A DNA stretch of 10,894 nt, taken from positions 1-10,894 of the forward strand of contig PIVW01000174.1 of the NCBI GenBank assembly GCA_003353825.1. Direction: 5' to 3'. This stretch comes from Chloroflexota bacterium (GTDB taxonomy: Bacteria > Chloroflexota > Anaerolineae > J102). The notes under the pieces are model-generated. The model ran no database searches. It had not been told where the DNA came from and was given only the letters and a program-made list of their open reading frames with translations. Below, piece after piece: positions 1-7,090 of this stretch (positions are counted from its first letter, which is position 1; the number at the start of each line of letters is the position of its first letter). The position numbers and the translations under genes were made by a program.

Positions 1-156
1 AATCGTCGGGGCTGGTTCCGGCGCCGGTGCCGAGGGAAGAGGAGTTGCTTAAGCTTAAGGCGGGGGCTCAGGCGTCGGCGTCGCAACAGCACACGCTGCC
101 AACATCAACACCAATATGAATAATACAAATACGAAACCGGTCTTTCTATTTAACAT
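1..156 (-). pseudogene. Lipoprotein gene 5' part, interrupted by two in-frame stops (partial)
   Basis: On the minus strand an ATG at 156-154 is preceded by AGGAGG (plus-strand 168-173, 11-nt spacer), which fixes the start. The 33 codons give a basic N-end (MLNRKTG), a hydrophobic stretch (FVFVLFILVLML) and a lipobox LAAC at residues 19-22, then AVATPTPEPPP. This is a type II signal peptide, so the product would be lipid-anchored outside the cytoplasmic membrane. Reading stops at TAA (57-55), followed one codon later by a second TAA (51-49). Past both stops the same frame continues as ATPLPSAPAPEPAPTI to the window edge, the usual Pro/Ala/Thr-rich linker after such a lipobox. The gene therefore looks like a longer lipoprotein (for example a substrate-binding or other surface protein, type unknown) broken by nonsense codons or by a sequencing error in the repeated CTTAAGCTTAAG. 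A genuine 33-residue peptide is less likely. Confidence 0.55.
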
Positions 157-474
157 GAGTTTTCTATCCTCCTGCAATTTTGCACCCGGCGGCCCTGTTA
201 ATGTCGGATAAGGGGTCACAACAAGGTGTGCATAAAAAATAGGCTGTGGGATTGTATCACGGAAGAGCAAAAGGACGATATTTCGGGGACCATCGATATT
301 GCAGTAATCTAAGCTCGATGTTCCCTTTACCGAGCGCAAAGCTTCCTGCCTAGACATGATAGCGAGTGCCAATCTGGCTTTCCTTCTGCATTTATCAGGC
401 GCACATGCCGCCAGTATACATGATGCTCGAAACGCCGAACTGACGCTAATATGTTCCTCGAAGCCTTATCATCA
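157..474. other. Gene-free stretch upstream of the lipoprotein gene
   Basis: I see no convincing gene here. An open minus-strand frame extends upstream of the lipoprotein start, but the strong ribosome site and signal peptide begin at 156, so that extension is probably untranslated leader. The only small structure I noted is a palindromic TGCAATTTTGCA at 173-184, next to the lipoprotein ribosome site. No clear minus-strand promoter could be placed with confidence. Confidence 0.4.
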
Positions 475-504
475 TTGACATGGATCAACTGACCCTCCTA
501 TAAT
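475..504 (+). promoter_or_regulatory. Consensus sigma70-type promoter for the GT-C gene
   Basis: TTGACA at 475-480 and TATAAT at 499-504 both match the housekeeping consensus perfectly, with an 18-bp spacer (one base over the optimum). Transcription would start near 511 and read rightward. This gives a leader of about 150 nt that contains the whole 79-bp repeat copy before the ATG at 665. The sequence match is seen directly; activity is inferred. Confidence 0.7.
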
Positions 505-570
505 CTGCTGATTCTCATGCAGGGCACTGAGTTGAATCTTTCCTGGCCAACATGCCCCTGCTGATAAAGA

Positions 571-649
571 CTTAGGACAGAATAGCTTGCCGATTTGCTT
601 CCTGAACTGACGGTAGAATTCCGTAAGTTATTGAATTCAAAGTCCTAAG
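571..649 (-). repeat. 79-bp dispersed repeat, copy 1 (inverted orientation)
   Basis: The reverse complement of this segment aligns without gaps to 2519-2597 (11 differences in 79, about 86% identity) and is clearly related to 10646-10724. The ends are imperfect inverted repeats: CTTAGGAC with GAATA and CTTGC on one side, and the complement interrupted by an extra AATTC on the other. Similarity continues a few bases beyond the core at the 564-570 side (ATAAAGA against ATAAGGA). The copy ends 15 bp before the ATG of the GT-C gene and lies downstream of the 475-504 promoter, so it would be transcribed into that leader. There is no coding capacity. A MITE-like or extragenic palindromic element is the best description. 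Confidence 0.85.
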
Positions 650-664
650 TGAGCACACCCCACC

Positions 665-2431
665 ATGGTTCAACCGACCACCGGCTCTGTCACTCAGGCC
701 GATATCTCAAACCCCACCCATCACAGAAAGATAAGCTGGGCAGCCCTCATTGCCATTGTTCTGGCCTTGGCGATATTCTTTGTCGCTCAAACTACCCATC
801 CTATCGTCCCTTCCGAGGATGCCTACATCTCCTTTCGTTACGCTCGTAATCTGGCAGAGGGTAATGGTCTTGTCTGGAATATTGGGGAGGATCCGGTGGA
901 AGGTTCAACGGAATTCCTCTGGGTAGTCTTAGTTGCCGCCGTTCACCGTGCGGGTTTGGGCATCGAAACGGCAGCGACATTGTTGAATTTCATCGTTGCT
1001 GCATTCACTGTCGTACTGATGGGCATCGCCGCCTATGTACTGTCGCGTCGCCAGGCGCTCGTTGTGTTCTTTGCGGCAGGCGCCCTGGCAGCAGGTCCTC
1101 TTGCCTACCACACCCACACAGGTTTTGCGACCTCCCTTTTCTCGCTGTTACTTATCATCCTATTCGTGGCGCAGATCACGCTGGCCTTCGCTAACGACAA
1201 AGTCAGGGGGCGAAGCCTTGCTTTTATAGTGCTACCACTGGCCAGTCTGCTCCTTGGCCTGACTCGTCCCGAAGGTGTGCTGTTTGCGATAATGGCCTTG
1301 CTGGCGACACTGATCTTACTCAGCAGACGGGATCGAATCCGACTTTTGAAGTACACATTGGTTCTGCTGATCATCCCGGGGCTGATCTATTTCGTCTGGC
1401 GCTGGCAGTACTTCGGTTATCTCCTGCCGAATACATTTTATGTAAAGAACACGGGCAGTTTGCTGCACTTCAATTACTTCTTCAACATCTACGAACTGTT
1501 CAGATTTCTTGCCCCACTTTTGTTGTTGATCGGTGTAGGATTGGTCATGGCGAAACGCAACGATGGTTGGCGAGCACTCGTGCTGTTATTACCCGCCTTT
1601 CTCTTCCCCTGGAGCTATCTCCTCATCGACCAGCTACAGAATATCGGACAGCGCTTCCAGTACCCGGTCTATCCAATTTTCTTACTGGCAGCTGCGGCAG
1701 CGCTTGGCGTACTGGCTCCATTGGGACAACCCAGGTGGTCGTGGGAGCACTTACGCAGACAACTACCTTTGTATGCAGGCTTAGCTCTAGCGGTATTCGC
1801 TCTTTTTGTAACCATCCCCCGTGCGATTTTTATGCAATTGCTTGTGGCGCCGCTTGTCGCACTCAAACTCGTCGAGCGTTCGCTCCCTAGAAAAATGATT
1901 GGCATCGCGACGATGAAGGGGATCGGCCTTATACTCGTGGCTGTGTTCGCCATTTTTAATATCCAGCAGAGTTTCCGGATCGCCCAGTCGTTCTATCCCA
2001 CGCGATTTGACGACCGCCAGATCATCGGCGCTGCCCTGGAGCCATATGCCGATCTGGGCTATACATTGGTTGCCAGCGAGGCAGGATGGTTGCCCTACTT
2101 CTCTCGTTGGCGGGCTATCGATCCCTTTGGTCTAAACGATGAAGAGATCACGCATCAGGGCTTGACGCTCGAGTACCTCAACGACAATCAGCCAGACATC
2201 ATCATGTACCATGATGTACCAAAGCCCGATCCGCCACGTTGGTCGGTTATGACGGATATGTTGGAGGAATACGCCGTCAACAACGGCTACACGTTAGCAG
2301 CGGTTGTCGAACGTCGTGGGCCACAAGATTTGCACATCTATTATATACGCACCGACAATGAACGTGCAGATGAGCTAATAAATCACATCAACAGCCAAGA
2401 GGGTATCGTTTACCAATATCGTGCGCCGTGA
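665..2431 (+). CDS. Polytopic membrane glycosyltransferase, GT-C fold type (AftB-like/PMT-like)
   Basis: 588 residues. After a short cytoplasmic N-terminus (1-24) comes a membrane helix (about 25-42). An external loop follows with acidic E51-D52 in PSEDAYISFRYARNLAEG and the segment GNGLVWNIGEDPVEGSTEFLW, a signature I associate with GT-C-type membrane glycosyltransferases, where an acidic pair in the first loop is catalytic. About ten or more further hydrophobic helices run to about residue 435, including the recurrent RPEG (201-204) and YFGYLLPNTFYVK (249-261). A soluble C-terminal part (about 446-588) contains SEAGWLPYFSRWRAIDPFGL. The expected role is transfer of a sugar from a polyprenyl-phosphate donor to an envelope glycan or protein on the outer membrane face; donor and acceptor cannot be read from the sequence. 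The usual DD of the first loop is ED here. The ATG has no clear Shine-Dalgarno site, only GTGAG about 11 nt upstream. The gene is flanked by inverted copies of the 79-bp repeat. Confidence 0.75.
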   Translation: MVQPTTGSVTQADISNPTHHRKISWAALIAIVLALAIFFVAQTTHPIVPSEDAYISFRYARNLAEGNGLVWNIGEDPVEGSTEFLWVVLVAAVHRAGLGIETAATLLNFIVAAFTVVLMGIAAYVLSRRQALVVFFAAGALAAGPLAYHTHTGFATSLFSLLLIILFVAQITLAFANDKVRGRSLAFIVLPLASLLLGLTRPEGVLFAIMALLATLILLSRRDRIRLLKYTLVLLIIPGLIYFVWRWQYFGYLLPNTFYVKNTGSLLHFNYFFNIYELFRFLAPLLLLIGVGLVMAKRNDGWRALVLLLPAFLFPWSYLLIDQLQNIGQRFQYPVYPIFLLAAAAALGVLAPLGQPRWSWEHLRRQLPLYAGLALAVFALFVTIPRAIFMQLLVAPLVALKLVERSLPRKMIGIATMKGIGLILVAVFAIFNIQQSFRIAQSFYPTRFDDRQIIGAALEPYADLGYTLVASEAGWLPYFSRWRAIDPFGLNDEEITHQGLTLEYLNDNQPDIIMYHDVPKPDPPRWSVMTDMLEEYAVNNGYTLAAVVERRGPQDLHIYYIRTDNERADELINHINSQEGIVYQYRAP

Positions 2432-2467
2432 CACTAATCTCTCGTTTAGAGTCGAAATGCCAACCCT

Positions 2468-2496
2468 TTGCCACAGCGTGTCGGGTAGTGTAGAAT
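2468..2496 (+). promoter_or_regulatory. Sigma70-type promoter for the GT2/sugar transferase pair
   Basis: TTGCCA (2468-2473) and TAGAAT (2491-2496) each match the consensus at five of six positions with an ideal 17-bp spacer. The site lies in the gap after the GT-C gene and upstream of repeat copy 2. The predicted start point is near 2503, just where a small inverted repeat TTCGA-TTTA-TCGAA (2501-2514) begins, so that structure would sit at the extreme 5' end of the transcript. Activity is inferred. Confidence 0.5.
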
Positions 2497-2518
2497 ACAG
2501 TTCGATTTATCGAATCAT

Positions 2519-2597
2519 CTTAGGACTGAGAATTCAATAACTTGCGGAACTCTACTGTCATGCCAGGAAGCAAATCGGCGAATTATTCTGTCCTAAG
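2519..2597 (+). repeat. 79-bp dispersed repeat, copy 2
   Basis: Begins CTTAGGACTGAGAATTCAA and ends TTATTCTGTCCTAAG. It is gap-free against copy 1 (reverse complement, 11 differences) and copy 3 (13 differences, about 84% identity). The outer TCCTTAT following the core (2598-2604) is also shared with copy 3. The inverted ends would let the transcript fold into a long imperfect hairpin. It ends 16 bp before the ATG of the GT2 gene, almost the same spacing as copy 1 to its gene, and lies downstream of the 2468-2496 promoter. Confidence 0.85.
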
Positions 2598-2613
2598 TCC
2601 TTATGTCTAGATC

Positions 2614-3531
2614 ATGCTTGATTTAGCTATCGTTGTCGTCAGCTACAACACCAAGGGCCTGCTAAGAATCTGCCTGCGCTCGGTATATGCCAGTGAAGGC
2701 GATTTCTCTTACCATATCACGGTGGTAGATAACCACAGTTTGGATGGCAGCCTCGATATGGTGCGCGATGAATTCCCGCAAGCCGGCGCCATCGCCACAA
2801 CACACAATGGTGGCTTCGCCTATGCCAACAACCTCGGTTTGACTGCGTACGGTTATGCTCAAGGAAAACCTATTGCAGAGTTACCTCGATTTGCCTTATT
2901 ACTGAACCCAGACACCGAGCTACCCCCGACCGCCCTTGCCAGTATGCTGGCATTGATGAATGAACGACCCGAGTTAGGCGCTGCCGGCCCCAAGCTGCTC
3001 CTACCCGACGGTACGCTTGATAAAGCCTGCCGCCGAGCCTTTCCGACACCGAGCTCCTTTATTTATCGGGGTATTGGCCTCAGTAGGCTCTTTCCGAACA
3101 ATGAACGCTTTGCCCAATATAACCTCACATTTTTACCTGAAGATAAAGAAGCAGAAGTCGATTCGGTCGTGGGGGCGTTCATGATGGTGCGAGGTGAAGC
3201 GGTTGAGGGCGTGGGGCTACTCGACGAATCCTTTTTCATGCATGGAGAGGATCTGGATTGGGCGTACCGTATCAAGCAGAAAGGCTACAAGATCTGGTAT
3301 TATCCTCAGGTGCACGTTCTCCATCACAAAGGGGCCGCATCCAAAGGCAACCCACGGGTACGAGTGGCTTTTTATCAATCGATGGCGATATTCGTTCGCA
3401 AACACTACCGGGCTGAGACACCGGCCTGGATGTATTGGGCAATTATGGTGGGGATAGCACTCAAGGGCGGGGTGGATGTAAGTGCCACCTGGTTGCGCCG
3501 TGTTCTGCCATCAGAAGTTGGCTACACATGA
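2614..3531 (+). CDS. Family 2 glycosyltransferase (rhamnosyltransferase-like)
   Basis: 305 residues, typical for a GT2 (GT-A fold) enzyme of the WbbL/rhamnosyltransferase kind. Motifs in order: VVVSYN (7-12) at the nucleotide-binding strand; VDNHSLDGS (38-46); THNGGFAYANNLG (63-75); LLNPDTEL (96-103), where NPD takes the place of the DXD metal-binding motif; VVGAFMMVR (185-193); DESFFMHGEDLDWAYRI (204-220), containing the probable catalytic acid region ED; and HVLHHKGAASKGN (234-246). It should add a sugar from a nucleotide donor to a lipid-linked glycan at the cytoplasmic face. The C-terminus (about 270-290) is moderately hydrophobic and could touch the membrane. The stop codon overlaps the next start (ATGA), indicating translational coupling with the sugar-phosphate transferase. 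No clear Shine-Dalgarno site precedes the ATG. The sugar specificity is unknown. Confidence 0.85.
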   Translation: MLDLAIVVVSYNTKGLLRICLRSVYASEGDFSYHITVVDNHSLDGSLDMVRDEFPQAGAIATTHNGGFAYANNLGLTAYGYAQGKPIAELPRFALLLNPDTELPPTALASMLALMNERPELGAAGPKLLLPDGTLDKACRRAFPTPSSFIYRGIGLSRLFPNNERFAQYNLTFLPEDKEAEVDSVVGAFMMVRGEAVEGVGLLDESFFMHGEDLDWAYRIKQKGYKIWYYPQVHVLHHKGAASKGNPRVRVAFYQSMAIFVRKHYRAETPAWMYWAIMVGIALKGGVDVSATWLRRVLPSEVGYT

Positions 3532-4928
3532 GACGAAGCCGGTTTATCTTTCAACTTGCTTTGCTGGCGACAGATCTGGCAACCGCATCGTTGGCGTTTT
3601 TGCTCGCTCACCGCATTCAGCGTCTGTTCAGGCCTGAATCTGTGGATCGATTTCTCAGGTATGTGCCATTTTTGCTGATTGTGTTGGCCGCAATCGTCAT
3701 CGTTTCTTATGTCGGCAAACGTTATCACGGTCGCCGCCCCAGCAGCTTCTTAGACAGTCTGGCCAAGTCGGGCGGCGCCATTACAACCGCCTATTTGCTG
3801 GCATTGGTCGCTACCTTCTTTATCTTCAAGGAAGAGTTAGATCAAGGTGGTCTTGACTATCCACGCACTTTCATCCTGATCGCCTGGCTGCTGACCGTGT
3901 TCCTGGTAAGCCTGGGCCGTTTCCTCCTTACCCAGATTATCACATTTATCCAGGCGCACGGCTATGGCAGACAACGGGTATTGGTGGTTGGCGGCGGCGA
4001 AGTCGGGCTCATGCTTTTGCAGAAGCTGCAAGGCAATAGTGGTATAGCCCATGAAGTTGTGGGTTATGTCAACACAGATAGTGAACCCCCTGCCTCGATC
4101 AATGCGCCTCTACTGGGGCGTCCCGCCGACCTGCCGCACATCATCGAGTCCTATGATGTTGACGAGGTCGTCATCGGCATACCCGACGCCTCGCACCACG
4201 AGATCATCAATATCATCTCTCTTTGTGAGCGTGAAAAGGTCAGTATCAAAGTGTTCCCTGATGTATTTCAGATTATGGCCACCGAGGTGACGGTTAGCGA
4301 TCTAGGCGGCCTGCCGCTATTAACCATACGCGATGTGGCCCTGCGCGGTTGGCGGCTCTCGCTAAAACGGATGTTCGATCTCTTCTTCGGCACCGTGGCG
4401 CTCATCTTGCTTTCGCCCTTTATGCTATTGATCGCGCTGCTGGTCAAGCTGGAATCGCCGGGTCCGGTTTTTTATATCCAGGAACGGATGGGTCTGGATG
4501 CCCGCCCATTCCCCATGCTCAAATTCCGCTCGATGCGCACAGATGCCGAGAATGCCGGGCCGGGCTGGACCACAGCAGACGATCCCCGCAAAACACGCCT
4601 TGGGTCAATTCTCCGACGTATCTCAATCGATGAATTACCTCAATTTATCAATGTCATCCGTGGTGATATGAGCCTGGTAGGACCGCGGCCGGAACGACCG
4701 GTCTATGTAGAACAGTTCCGCCAGTTTATCCCCCGGTATATGGATCGCCATCAGGAGAAAGCGGGCATTACCGGTTGGGCGCAGATTAACGGCCTACGCG
4801 GGGATACGAACATCGTCGAGCGCACTAAATATGATCTGTGGTATATAGAGAACTGGTCTGTATGGCTTGATTTCAAGATCTGCATTCGTACCTTGTTCGG
4901 CATTTTCAGTGACAGGAACGCCTATTGA
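3528..4928 (+). CDS. Polyprenyl-phosphate sugar-1-phosphate transferase (WbaP/WcaJ-type)
   Basis: 466 residues from the ATG that overlaps the preceding stop by 4 bp. An upstream in-frame start at 3435 is rejected because it would overlap the GT2 gene by about 97 bp and add a non-hydrophobic tail. Layout: N-terminal membrane helices (about 7-27, 46-61, 84-100, 113-142); a Rossmann-like CoA-binding-type domain starting RVLVVGGGEVG (150-160) and including VDEVVIGIPDASHHE (211-225); then a bacterial sugar-transferase domain from KRMFDLFFG (280-288), with a membrane-embedded hairpin (about 286-307), PGPVFYIQERMG (311-322), KFRSMRTDAEN (332-342), the catalytic D368-E369 in SIDELPQ, GDMSLVGPRPE (379-389), AGITGWAQ (412-419) and the C-terminal YDLWYIENWS. 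It transfers a sugar phosphate from a nucleotide sugar to undecaprenyl phosphate, the first step of exopolysaccharide, capsule or O-antigen assembly. Which sugar is used cannot be told from sequence. Confidence 0.92.
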   Translation: MRRSRFIFQLALLATDLATASLAFLLAHRIQRLFRPESVDRFLRYVPFLLIVLAAIVIVSYVGKRYHGRRPSSFLDSLAKSGGAITTAYLLALVATFFIFKEELDQGGLDYPRTFILIAWLLTVFLVSLGRFLLTQIITFIQAHGYGRQRVLVVGGGEVGLMLLQKLQGNSGIAHEVVGYVNTDSEPPASINAPLLGRPADLPHIIESYDVDEVVIGIPDASHHEIINIISLCEREKVSIKVFPDVFQIMATEVTVSDLGGLPLLTIRDVALRGWRLSLKRMFDLFFGTVALILLSPFMLLIALLVKLESPGPVFYIQERMGLDARPFPMLKFRSMRTDAENAGPGWTTADDPRKTRLGSILRRISIDELPQFINVIRGDMSLVGPRPERPVYVEQFRQFIPRYMDRHQEKAGITGWAQINGLRGDTNIVERTKYDLWYIENWSVWLDFKICIRTLFGIFSDRNAY

Positions 4929-4961
4929 ATGCAGATCTGCCATCGTGGTTAGATGTTTACT

Positions 4962-4992
4962 CAAGATCATCGGCCATTTTTTCTTGATCTTG
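4962..4992. repeat. Inverted repeat after the sugar transferase gene
   Basis: CAAGATCA (4962-4969) and TGATCTTG (4985-4992) are perfect complements with a 15-nt loop carrying a run of six T. It lies 33 bp past the stop codon of the sugar-phosphate transferase. A hairpin at the operon end is possible, but the T run is in the loop rather than after the stem, so this is not a classical terminator. Confidence 0.35.
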
Positions 4993-5016
4993 GTCGCTTA
5001 TCTGACAAGGTGATGG

Positions 5017-5044
5017 GGTGGCAAGGTGGCAAGGTGGCAAGGTG
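5017..5044. repeat. 8-bp tandem repeat, GGTGGCAA x3 plus partial
   Basis: Three exact head-to-tail copies of GGTGGCAA (5017-5040) are followed by GGTG. The downstream CTTGCTACCTGCCAC (5058-5072) is nearly the reverse complement of one and a half units, so the spacer could fold into a G+C-rich hairpin. It lies in the 288-bp gap between the glycan genes and hrcA. No coding role is visible; the copy number may vary by replication slippage. Confidence 0.7.
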
Positions 5045-5129
5045 CCCCGTCCTGCTTCTTGCTACCTGCCACGCAGGGGCTTTGTCTGCCTATAGCGGTC
5101 AGGAACGATTGCATGTAATCTCACTCCGG

Positions 5130-5160
5130 TTTACATACGGGCGAATATCTGTGGTATCAT
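5130..5160 (+). promoter_or_regulatory. Probable hrcA-grpE-dnaK promoter
   Basis: TTTACA (5130-5135) and TATCAT (5155-5160) have a 19-bp spacer; taking TTACAT (5131-5136) as the -35 gives 18 bp. The predicted start near 5167 puts the CIRCE operator at the very beginning of the transcript, the arrangement known from class I heat-shock operons. The match to consensus is only moderate, so the assignment leans on the position of CIRCE. Confidence 0.45.
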
Positions 5161-5177
5161 AACTACTCAATCGAGCG

Positions 5178-5204
5178 TTAGCACTCGCTGGCATCGAGTG
5201 CTAA
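5178..5204 (+). promoter_or_regulatory. CIRCE operator (HrcA binding site)
   Basis: TTAGCACTC (5178-5186), a 9-bp spacer and GAGTGCTAA (5196-5204) match the CIRCE consensus at every arm position. It lies 12 bp before the hrcA start codon. By established knowledge the HrcA dimer binds this inverted repeat and represses the operon. On heat shock, GroE becomes occupied by misfolded proteins, HrcA loses activity and the operon is induced. HrcA is encoded immediately downstream, so the system is autoregulated. Confidence 0.97.
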
Positions 5205-5216
5205 ACAGGCTACTCT

Positions 5217-6317
5217 ATGACCGAAACACTAACTGAATTCGCTGAACTCACTCCCAGACGTCGTACCATCCTCGGCCTCATCGTACACGAATATATCAGC
5301 AACTCTGAGCCGGTTGGGTCACGTTGTTTGGTAGAGACCTATGACTTACAGTTTTCGTCTGCCACTGTACGAAACGAGATGAAAAAACTCGAGGAGTTGG
5401 GATATCTTACGCACCCTCACACATCGGCAGGTCGCATTCCCACCCACATGGGCTATCGCTATTTTGTGCAGCACTTACTGCATGAGGCAGCTCTACCAAC
5501 GACTCTACAACATACGATTCGCCACCAGTTTTTCCAAATACAGCAGGAACTCGACCAATGGGTGAGGCTCTCGGCCAGCGTGCTCGCACGTACGGCGCGA
5601 AGCGCTGCCATCACCACAATGCCGAGACCTATACGCACCCAATTCAAACACGTCGAGTTGATAAGCTTACAGCCCAGGACCTTCTTACTTGTGCTTGTTC
5701 TCTCTGGAGGTGCAGTGCGCCAGCAGCTTATCGCTTTGGAAGACCCATGGACACAAACCGAATTATCGCGGCTCAGTCATGATCTGAATGAACGCTTGAC
5801 AAGCTTGAACTGGCATCATGTACGGTCTCTGGACTCTGATTCAGACCCTATTGCCCGCCAGATCACCAGCCTCATTACCCAGATCCTCTACCATGAGGAT
5901 GAACGCAGTGACCGCATCTACAGGGATGGACTCACCAACGTTTTGCAAGCGCCCGAGTTCAATGAACGAGGTGAGGCCAAGCGCTTTGTAGAAATCTTCG
6001 AGGAAACATCTGCCATCGAACCACTGATTCAGGAAGCACGCCAATTGCCCGGTGTGCAAGTGATCATTGGAGGAGAGAGCCCCTATGACAATCTCCCAGA
6101 CATCAGTCTGGTGCTCTCACGCTATGGTAAACCCGACCAGAGTACCGGCATCCTCGGCGTAATTGGGCCCATTCGTATGCCTTACGGCCGTACGATCTCA
6201 ACCGTACGCTTTATGTCCCGCTTGATGAGCAGTCTTGTCGCCAATCTCTATGGTACTGACACAGCAATCTTGGACGCCGAGACTCCCATCGATCCACCAC
6301 CTGCAACCAACAATTGA
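5217..6317 (+). CDS. hrcA: Heat-inducible transcription repressor HrcA
   Basis: 366 residues, slightly longer than the usual 340-350. The N-terminal winged-helix DNA-binding domain (about 1-85) shows LTPRRRTILGLIVHEYI (11-27), EPVGSR (31-36), SSATVRNEMKKLEELGYL (47-64) and HTSAGRIPTHMGYRYFV (68-84), all hallmark HrcA segments. The central region is the GAF-like effector/dimer domain. The C-terminal GPIRMPYGRTISTVRFMS is the conserved GPTRM-type block near the family's end. HrcA represses class I heat-shock genes by binding CIRCE, present directly upstream. The ATG at 5217 has only a weak AGG (7-nt spacer), as does dnaK, so translation signals in this operon are modest. It is the first gene of the hrcA-grpE-dnaK operon. 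The tail after about residue 345 (LDAETPIDPPPATNN) is a disordered extension. Confidence 0.96.
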   Translation: MTETLTEFAELTPRRRTILGLIVHEYISNSEPVGSRCLVETYDLQFSSATVRNEMKKLEELGYLTHPHTSAGRIPTHMGYRYFVQHLLHEAALPTTLQHTIRHQFFQIQQELDQWVRLSASVLARTARSAAITTMPRPIRTQFKHVELISLQPRTFLLVLVLSGGAVRQQLIALEDPWTQTELSRLSHDLNERLTSLNWHHVRSLDSDSDPIARQITSLITQILYHEDERSDRIYRDGLTNVLQAPEFNERGEAKRFVEIFEETSAIEPLIQEARQLPGVQVIIGGESPYDNLPDISLVLSRYGKPDQSTGILGVIGPIRMPYGRTISTVRFMSRLMSSLVANLYGTDTAILDAETPIDPPPATNN

Positions 6318-6442
6318 TCGGGAATTATCGACACAAAGCTATCCCCGACCATCGACAGACAACCTTGCATTCAATCAAATTCGCCACCCACATGAACACG
6401 CCAGAAAAAAACAACACCCTTAACGAACGTGAAGAACCAGCC

Positions 6443-7051
6443 ATGTCAGATGCCCCAGAAACGGTATCCGAAGCCACAGATAATGAGCAGCCTGCCCTGT
6501 CGTCTGAAGAATCCAATGCGCTAGAGTCAGACGAAGCTGTGAAACCTGAAGCAGAATCTGACGTAGAGGAAGCAGAGGATGAAACCCTGTCCGCCCTCAT
6601 TGCCGAGTTGAAACAAGCCAAGCAGACCGCCGACGACGCCGGCGATCAGGCACTGAGAGCACAGGCCGAACTCCAGAATTTCCGCCGCCGCAAAGAGCGT
6701 GAGAGCAGTGACCGAATCGCTCAGGCGAATGCCCGCCTCATCCTCGAGATGCTCCCTGTAGTCGATGATTTCACCCGCGCTTTTGATAATATCCCCGAGA
6801 GTATCGGAGAAGAGGATGCCGGCTGGGCCGATGGTTTCCGCCTCATTTCTCGCAAGCTAGAAACTGTCCTGGAGCGCGAGGGCGTAAGCGCGATCGATGC
6901 TACAGGCGAGTTTGATCCTAACATCCACGAAGCTATCAGCATGGAACCAAATGACGGGATCGAAAGCGGCCATATCATCGCCGAAGTGCAGCGAGGCTAC
7001 ATACTAAAAGAAAAGGTTCTGCGTCCCAGCTATGTTCGAGTCGCCCAGTAG
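6443..7051 (+). CDS. grpE: Nucleotide exchange factor GrpE
   Basis: 202 residues from the ATG at 6443, chosen for a weak GAAG ribosome site 8 nt upstream. An ATG at 6392 (17 residues longer, no ribosome site) and a TTG overlapping the hrcA stop at 6314 are the alternatives. The N-terminal 1-48 is acidic and low-complexity. A long coiled coil (about 50-95) includes RAQAELQNFRRRKERE (72-87), the GrpE signature. The four-helix part has LEMLPVVDDFTRAF (101-114), and the C-terminal beta-wing has EFDPNIHEAI (156-165) and GYILKEKVLRPSYVRV (185-200). GrpE dimers release ADP from DnaK and so recharge the chaperone cycle in the cytoplasm. It lies between hrcA and dnaK, 39 bp before the latter, and is probably controlled by the same CIRCE site. 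Confidence 0.95.
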   Translation: MSDAPETVSEATDNEQPALSSEESNALESDEAVKPEAESDVEEAEDETLSALIAELKQAKQTADDAGDQALRAQAELQNFRRRKERESSDRIAQANARLILEMLPVVDDFTRAFDNIPESIGEEDAGWADGFRLISRKLETVLEREGVSAIDATGEFDPNIHEAISMEPNDGIESGHIIAEVQRGYILKEKVLRPSYVRVAQ

Positions 7052-7090
7052 CCTAACATCCCCACCCACACAAAAATACCAGGCAAACAC

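Noticed and set aside
157..372. Minus-strand extension of the lipoprotein frame up to an ATG at 372 (105-residue product)
   Set aside because: The signal peptide, lipobox and AGGAGG ribosome site all point to the internal ATG at 156; the extension would bury the signal peptide in the middle of the protein.
552..575. Seven-codon open frame (ATG CCC CTG CTG ...) in the GT-C leader as a leader peptide
   Set aside because: No ribosome site, no run of regulatory codons and partial overlap with the repeat; too short to support.
3435..3527. Upstream start for the sugar-phosphate transferase
   Set aside because: It would overlap the GT2 gene by about 97 bp, lacks a ribosome site and adds residues unlike the family N-terminus; the ATGA overlap start at 3528 fits better.
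4931..4940. Palindrome GCAGATCTGC just after the sugar transferase stop as a terminator
   Set aside because: It is a gapless palindrome with no loop and no T tract; more likely coincidental.
4953..5162. Short plus-strand frame (69 residues) between the sugar transferase and hrcA genes
   Set aside because: It runs through the 8-bp tandem repeat and the heat-shock promoter, has no ribosome site and resembles no protein I know.
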